From: CAG-217 sp963638105
Lineage (GTDB): Bacteria; Bacillota; Clostridia; Oscillospirales; Acutalibacteraceae
Direction: 5' to 3'
Assembly (NCBI GenBank): GCA_963638105.1
Contig: CAVHPP010000010.1
Span: forward strand, 1 to 64,000
DNA length: 64,000 bases
Shown here: piece after piece, positions 60,136 to 64,000 of the stretch
How the letters are laid out: every line of letters begins with the position of its first letter
Position numbering within the stretch: the first letter of the stretch is position 1
Notes under the pieces: model-generated
What the model was told of the DNA's origin: nothing
Database searches by the model: none
Seen by the model: the letters and a program-made list of their open reading frames with translations, nothing else
Translations under genes and position numbers: made by a program

Positions 60136-60158
60136 AGGGCACCCGGTGGGTGCCCTTT
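60136..60158 (+). terminator. GC-rich hairpin, weak terminator
   Basis: Stem AGGGCACCC/GGGTGCCCT with a 3-base loop, followed by TTGCCCTTT, which is a poor T tract. Confidence 0.5.
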
Positions 60159-60198
60159 GCCCTTTGGTAACAAATCTATTCAAAGGTGAATTTTAGAT

Positions 60199-62829
60199 AT
60201 GGAATGGACATCATTAAACGACTTGAGAGAGAAGTACCTGTCTTTCTTTGAGAGCAAGGGCCACCTGCGGCTGCCCAGCTTTTCGCTGGTGCCCCAGGGG
60301 GATAACAGCCTGCTGCTGATCAACTCCGGTATGGCTCCCATGAAAAAGTACTTTACCGGCGAGGTCACACCCCCCAGAACCCGGGTGACCACTTGCCAAA
60401 AGTGCATTCGCACCCCGGATATTGAGCAGGTGGGTAAAACGGACCGTCACGGCACTTTCTTTGAAATGCTGGGCAACTTCTCCTTTGGCGACTATTTTAA
60501 GAAAGAGGCCACTGCTTGGGCTTGGGAGTTCTGCACCAAGGTGCTGGAAATGCCGGAGGACAAGCTGTATGTGACCATTTATCAGGACGACGACGAGGCT
60601 TTCGAGATTTGGACAAAGCAAAACGGTGTTGATCCCAGCCACATTGTGCGTCTGGGTAAGGAAGACAACTTTTGGGAGCACGGCTCCGGCCCCTGCGGCC
60701 CCTGCTCGGAGATTTATTTTGACCGTGGCGAAAAGTATGGCTGCGGCTCTCCGGATTGCGGCCCCGGCTGCGAGTGCGACCGGTATGTTGAGTTTTGGAA
60801 CAATGTGTTTAGCCAGTTCAATAACGACGGCAACGGCAATTACACGGAGCTGAAGCAAAAGAATATTGATACAGGTATGGGTTTGGAGCGTCTGGCCTGT
60901 ATTCTCCAGGATGTGGACAATATTTTTGAAGTGGACACCGTGCAGAACATTATGAAGAAGATCAGCGAGATCTCCGGCGCCAAATATCATGAGGACGCGC
61001 AAAAGGATGTGTCCCTGCGCGTGATTACCGACCATGTGCGCTCCGCCACCTTTATGATCGGCGACGGCGTAATTCCGTCCAACAACGGCCGAGGCTATGT
61101 GCTGCGCCGCCTGATCCGTCGGGCTTGCCGCCACGGCAGATTGCTGGGCGTGAACGAACCGTTCCTGTATAAAGTGTGCGACACGGTGATCCATGAGAAC
61201 CATGTGGCGTACCCGGAGCTGGCCGACAAGGCAGAGCTGATCAAAAAGATCATTCTGTCTGAGGAGGAGTCCTTTGGCAAGACCATTGACGCCGGTTTGG
61301 CTATGCTGGACGAATATATCAGCAAGTTGGATGGCAATGTGTTCTCCGGTGAGGACGCCTTTAAGCTGAACGACACCTTCGGCTTCCCCCTGGACCTGAC
61401 CAAGGATATTTTGGAGGAAAAGGGCATTACCGTGGATGAAGATAAGTTCAACGCTTTGCTGGCTGCCCAAAAAGCAACCGCCCGTGCCGCCCGCAAGGAC
61501 GCCGGTGCAGACGCTTGGAAGGGCAACAGCGTAAAAATCAATGCATCGGCCACGGACTTTGTGGGCTATACAGACTTTGCCTGCGCTGCCAAGGTGCTGG
61601 CTATTGTGAATGCAGACGGCGAGTTGGTAGACATGCTGGGCGCCGGGGATAGCGGCACGCTGGTGCTGGATAAGACCCCGTTCTATGCCCAGTCCGGCGG
61701 CCAGGTAGGCGACAGCGGCGTGATCAAGAACGGTGCGGACAATGCCTTTATCGTGGCGGATACTGCCAAGAATGCGGACAAGATCTTTCTGCACCGTGGC
61801 GAAGTGACCCGCGGCATTGTCAGCGTGGGTGATACGGTACAGGCGGAGATCAATGCCGAGCGCCGCCGCAGTATTATGCGCAACCACACGGCTGCGCACC
61901 TATTACAGGCAGCCCTGCGCCAGGTATTGGGCACCCATGTGGAGCAGGCCGGTCAGCTGGTGGACGAGCGAGAAGTGCGCTTTGACTTTACCCACTTTAA
62001 TGCCATGACCCGGGATGAGCTGCTGAAAGTGGAGCACCTGGTTAACGCCTTTATTATGGGCGCCCACCCGGTAGAGAGCATGGAGATGCCCATTGATGAG
62101 GCCAAGAAGCTGGGGGCAATGATGCTCTTTGGCGAGAAGTACGGCAACATTGTGCGGGTGGTCAAGGCCGGCGATTTCTCCACCGAGTTCTGCGGTGGTA
62201 CCCATGTAAGCAACAGCGGCCAGATCGGCCTGTTCCATATTGTCAGCGAGGCCTCTGTGGCCTCCGGCGTGCGCCGCATTACGGCACTCACCGGCAACAA
62301 TGTACTGGCTCACATTTATCAGACGGACGGTATGCTGTCCGGCGCTGCGGCAATGCTGAGGAGCGCCGTTCACGATCTGCCGGAAAAGCTGGCCGCCTTG
62401 GCAGACAGCGATAAGGCCAAAGATAAGGAGATCAAGAGCCTGAAAGAGGAATTGGCGCACTTAAAGAGCGCAGACCTGTTTGCCGCACCTGTTGACCTGG
62501 ACGGTCTGGCATTCTATACCGCCACTTTGACGGATGTGGCTCCGGACGCACTGCGTTCCATGGGCGATGAATTAAAGAACAAAGGCGACAATGTGGTGGC
62601 TGTGGTGGCCGGTGTTAACGGCGAAAAAGCCAATATCGTTGCCGTTTGCGGCAAGGAAGCCATTGCCCGCGGCGTAAAGGCCGGCGATGTGGTGCGTGAG
62701 ATTGCCAAGCTGGCCGGCGGTGGCGGCGGCGGTCGCCCGGACAGCGCCATGGCCGGTTGTAAGAATGTAGACAAATTGCCGGATGCAATGGCTCAGGCTG
62801 CTGCGCTGGTACGGGATATGATCCAGTAA
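60199..62829 (+). CDS. alaS: Alanine-tRNA ligase
   Basis: 876 residues, standard length. Class II aminoacylation domain (FFESKGHLRLPSFSLVP, then KCIRTPDIEQVGKTDRHGTFFEMLGNFSFGDYF), editing domain with the zinc motif HTAAHLLQAAL and the CGGTHV cysteine/His pair near residue 665, and a C-terminal C-Ala domain ending in a glycine-rich RPDSAMAGC segment. AAGGTG precedes the ATG. No T-box leader fits in the 73 bases after the preceding gene. Confidence 0.97.
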   Translation: MEWTSLNDLREKYLSFFESKGHLRLPSFSLVPQGDNSLLLINSGMAPMKKYFTGEVTPPRTRVTTCQKCIRTPDIEQVGKTDRHGTFFEMLGNFSFGDYFKKEATAWAWEFCTKVLEMPEDKLYVTIYQDDDEAFEIWTKQNGVDPSHIVRLGKEDNFWEHGSGPCGPCSEIYFDRGEKYGCGSPDCGPGCECDRYVEFWNNVFSQFNNDGNGNYTELKQKNIDTGMGLERLACILQDVDNIFEVDTVQNIMKKISEISGAKYHEDAQKDVSLRVITDHVRSATFMIGDGVIPSNNGRGYVLRRLIRRACRHGRLLGVNEPFLYKVCDTVIHENHVAYPELADKAELIKKIILSEEESFGKTIDAGLAMLDEYISKLDGNVFSGEDAFKLNDTFGFPLDLTKDILEEKGITVDEDKFNALLAAQKATARAARKDAGADAWKGNSVKINASATDFVGYTDFACAAKVLAIVNADGELVDMLGAGDSGTLVLDKTPFYAQSGGQVGDSGVIKNGADNAFIVADTAKNADKIFLHRGEVTRGIVSVGDTVQAEINAERRRSIMRNHTAAHLLQAALRQVLGTHVEQAGQLVDEREVRFDFTHFNAMTRDELLKVEHLVNAFIMGAHPVESMEMPIDEAKKLGAMMLFGEKYGNIVRVVKAGDFSTEFCGGTHVSNSGQIGLFHIVSEASVASGVRRITALTGNNVLAHIYQTDGMLSGAAAMLRSAVHDLPEKLAALADSDKAKDKEIKSLKEELAHLKSADLFAAPVDLDGLAFYTATLTDVAPDALRSMGDELKNKGDNVVAVVAGVNGEKANIVAVCGKEAIARGVKAGDVVREIAKLAGGGGGGRPDSAMAGCKNVDKLPDAMAQAAALVRDMIQ

Positions 62830-62841
62830 GGAGCAATGCAA

Positions 62842-63174
62842 ATGTGTGTGTTTTGTGAGATCGTCAGCGGCAATATTCCCTCCACCAAGGTGTATGAGGA
62901 TGATCAAATTCTGGCCTTTAAGGATCTGAACCCGGTGGCGCCGGTGCACTTTCTTGTGGTGCCTAAAGCACATATTGAGAATGTGAACGCCATCACGGCA
63001 GACAACAGTGCTGTGGTAGCCCACATTTTTGAAACGATCCCGCAGATCGCAGCGTCCCAGGGGATTACCTCTTACCGGGTGATCTCCAACTGTGGGGCGG
63101 ATGCAGGGCAGAGCGTGCTGCACCTGCATTTTCATGTGATCGGCGGTACGGAACTGGGGGAGAAGATTTTATGA
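62842..63174 (+). CDS. HIT family nucleotide-binding protein
   Basis: 110 residues. Starts CVFCEIVSGNIPSTKVYEDD and ends with the histidine triad LHLHFHVIGG. HIT hydrolases such as HinT/Hit cleave nucleoside phosphoramidates and related adducts, including aminoacyl-adenylates. It lies 12 bases after alaS; that link fits a role in clearing aminoacyl-AMP by-products but is only suggestive. ATG 62842 is eight bases after AAGGAG; ATG 62836 would be too close. ATGA overlap with the next gene. Confidence 0.94.
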   Translation: MCVFCEIVSGNIPSTKVYEDDQILAFKDLNPVAPVHFLVVPKAHIENVNAITADNSAVVAHIFETIPQIAASQGITSYRVISNCGADAGQSVLHLHFHVIGGTELGEKIL

Positions 63175-63713
63175 GCGACGCATATTATACCTTACATATT
63201 GCCGGGCTGGAGCGGCAGTTAAAGCGCTTCCCCGTGTCTGACAGTATGGACATTGCGGCCTTCATCTTTTTTGGTGATGTGGAGTTAACCAAGGCTTGCG
63301 CTGAAGAGCTACTGAAAAAGGTACCGGAATTTGACTATATTGTGACGCCGGAGGCCAAGAGTATTCCGCTGGCTTACGAAATGAGCCGTCAAAGCGGCAA
63401 AAAATACATTGTGGCTCGCAAGGGCGTTAAGGTGTATATGGACAGACCGGAGAAGGTAACCGTCCATTCCATCACCACCCAAAAGGAGCAAACCCTGTAC
63501 CTGGGTCATGAGGACGGCGACCTGCTCAGCGGCAAGCGCGTGTTACTGTTGGACGATGTGATCTCCACCGGTGACAGCTTAAAGGCTCTGCAGCAACTGG
63601 TGGCTCTGTTCGGTGCAAATATCGTGGCCAGCGCCGCGCCCTTGGCTGAGGGCGACGCTGCCGATCGAAAAGACATTATTTTCCTGGAAAAATTGCCCCT
63701 GTTCTTCAAATAA
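63171..63713 (+). CDS. Phosphoribosyltransferase, adenine phosphoribosyltransferase-like
   Basis: 180 residues. Type I PRTase fold with VTPEAKSIPLAYEMSR near residue 60, KYIVARKGVKVY, and the PRPP loop VLLLDDVISTGDSLKAL near 125. The order and length resemble Apt, but the N-terminal hood and purine-recognition motif differ, so purine specificity is uncertain; a PurR/XPT-like or regulatory use is possible. ATGA-coupled to the HIT gene. Confidence 0.85.
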   Translation: MSDAYYTLHIAGLERQLKRFPVSDSMDIAAFIFFGDVELTKACAEELLKKVPEFDYIVTPEAKSIPLAYEMSRQSGKKYIVARKGVKVYMDRPEKVTVHSITTQKEQTLYLGHEDGDLLSGKRVLLLDDVISTGDSLKALQQLVALFGANIVASAAPLAEGDAADRKDIIFLEKLPLFFK

Positions 63714-63746
63714 TAGAGCAGAGGTGGTCCTTTGGGAGGCATTCAA

Positions 63747-64000
63747 ATGTTGTCAGATAAGAAGAAAGTGGCCATTGTAGGCGTTGGTATGGTAGGCATG
63801 AGTTTTGCTTATGCGCTGCTGAACCAGAATATTTGCGATGAGTTGGTGCTGATCGACATCAACAAGGAACGCGCTTGGGGCGAGGCGGCGGATCTGTCTC
63901 ACGGCCTGCCCTTTGCGCCCAGTTCCATGAAAATCAAAGCAGGGGAGTACAGCGACTGCGGCGACGCGGATTTGATTGTGATCTGTGCCGGTGCGCCCCA
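63747..64000 (+). CDS. ldh: L-lactate dehydrogenase, 5' part (runs off the window)
   Basis: The first 84 codons are present. After MLSDKKK comes the NAD-binding glycine motif VAIVGVGMVGMSFAYALL, then ELVLIDINKERAWGEAADLSHGLPF, the LDH-specific wording, and IVICAGAP at the window edge. It reduces pyruvate to L-lactate with NADH. GGGAGG lies seven bases upstream of ATG 63747. Malate dehydrogenase is the main alternative; the DLSHGLPF segment favours lactate dehydrogenase. 33 bases after the PRTase stop. Confidence 0.9.
   Translation, partial: MLSDKKKVAIVGVGMVGMSFAYALLNQNICDELVLIDINKERAWGEAADLSHGLPFAPSSMKIKAGEYSDCGDADLIVICAGAP

Noticed and set aside
60126..60198. T-box riboswitch before alaS
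   Set aside because: The gap is only 73 bases, too short for a T-box, and no T-box sequence is seen; the single hairpin is a plain GC-rich stem.

Overview
The window is one 64 kb stretch of a bacterial chromosome, almost certainly from a Gram-positive Clostridia member (Bacillota), most likely a gut-type Oscillospirales/Ruminococcaceae-like lineage. The reasons are RNase J and RNase M5, YlqF/RbgA, ClpX-Lon-EngB, formate-tetrahydrofolate ligase, the TIGR03960/TIGR03936 radical-SAM pair, a VanW protein with Fn3-like repeats, DUF1540, strong AGGAGG ribosome sites, frequent TTG/GTG starts and moderately high GC (by eye). The lineage is inferred; no 16S gene is present. Two runs of exactly ten N (35936-35945 and 58583-58592) are flanked by short duplicated bases, which suggests contigs joined into a draft or metagenome assembly.

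Layout: 1-556 holds four tRNA genes (Ser-GCT partial, Ser-TGA, Gly-CCC, Val-CAC). 617-2778 is an acyltransferase followed by comEA-comFC. 2929-8159 holds a CorC/CNNM transporter, a pentulose kinase plus AraD epimerase, and a VanW surface protein. 8238-20159 holds divergent rnhA, then rnj-rplI-dnaB-tilS-ftsH, then a divergent type IIA topoisomerase pair. 20160-25566 has a repeat-bearing gap, secG, a DEDDh exonuclease, a class A PBP, a histidine phosphatase and ruvX/yqgF. 25616-28651 is a site-2 protease followed by two radical-SAM-locus genes. 28659-32679 is rplS with a structured leader, then rbgA-rnhB-yraN and thrC. 32680-33035 is a hairpin-dense gap. 33036-41996 holds DUF1540, a phosphoesterase, tig-clpP-clpX-lon-engB and lysA. 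42059-50508 holds rodA (minus), fhs-tsaE-tsaB-rpiB, a lipoprotein, a small membrane protein, and femX-alr (minus). 50658-58525 holds lacZ-comEC-holA-rnmV facing tmcAL. 58632-64000 holds ackA, a YdbC/PC4 protein, alaS, a HIT protein, a phosphoribosyltransferase and the start of ldh.

Most of the window is conserved housekeeping: replication (dnaB, holA, topoisomerase), protein quality control (trigger factor, ClpXP, Lon, FtsH), RNA processing (RNases J, HI, HII, M5; TilS, TmcAL, TsaB/E), ribosome biogenesis (L9, L19, RbgA, EngB), cell wall (PBP1A, RodA, FemX, Alr, LysA) and fermentation (AckA, Fhs, Ldh, LacZ). At least eleven gene pairs share a 4-base ATGA stop/start overlap, so translational coupling is common.

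No phage, integron, CRISPR array or intact IS was found. The most interesting items are the divergent topoisomerase pair, a ComEC whose C-terminal domain has lost its metal-binding motif and whose start overlaps the lacZ stop, a FemX-alanine racemase operon, the folded rplS leader with a possible Shine-Dalgarno switch, small intergenic hairpin families, and a clpP 'frameshift' that is fully explained as an assembly artefact.
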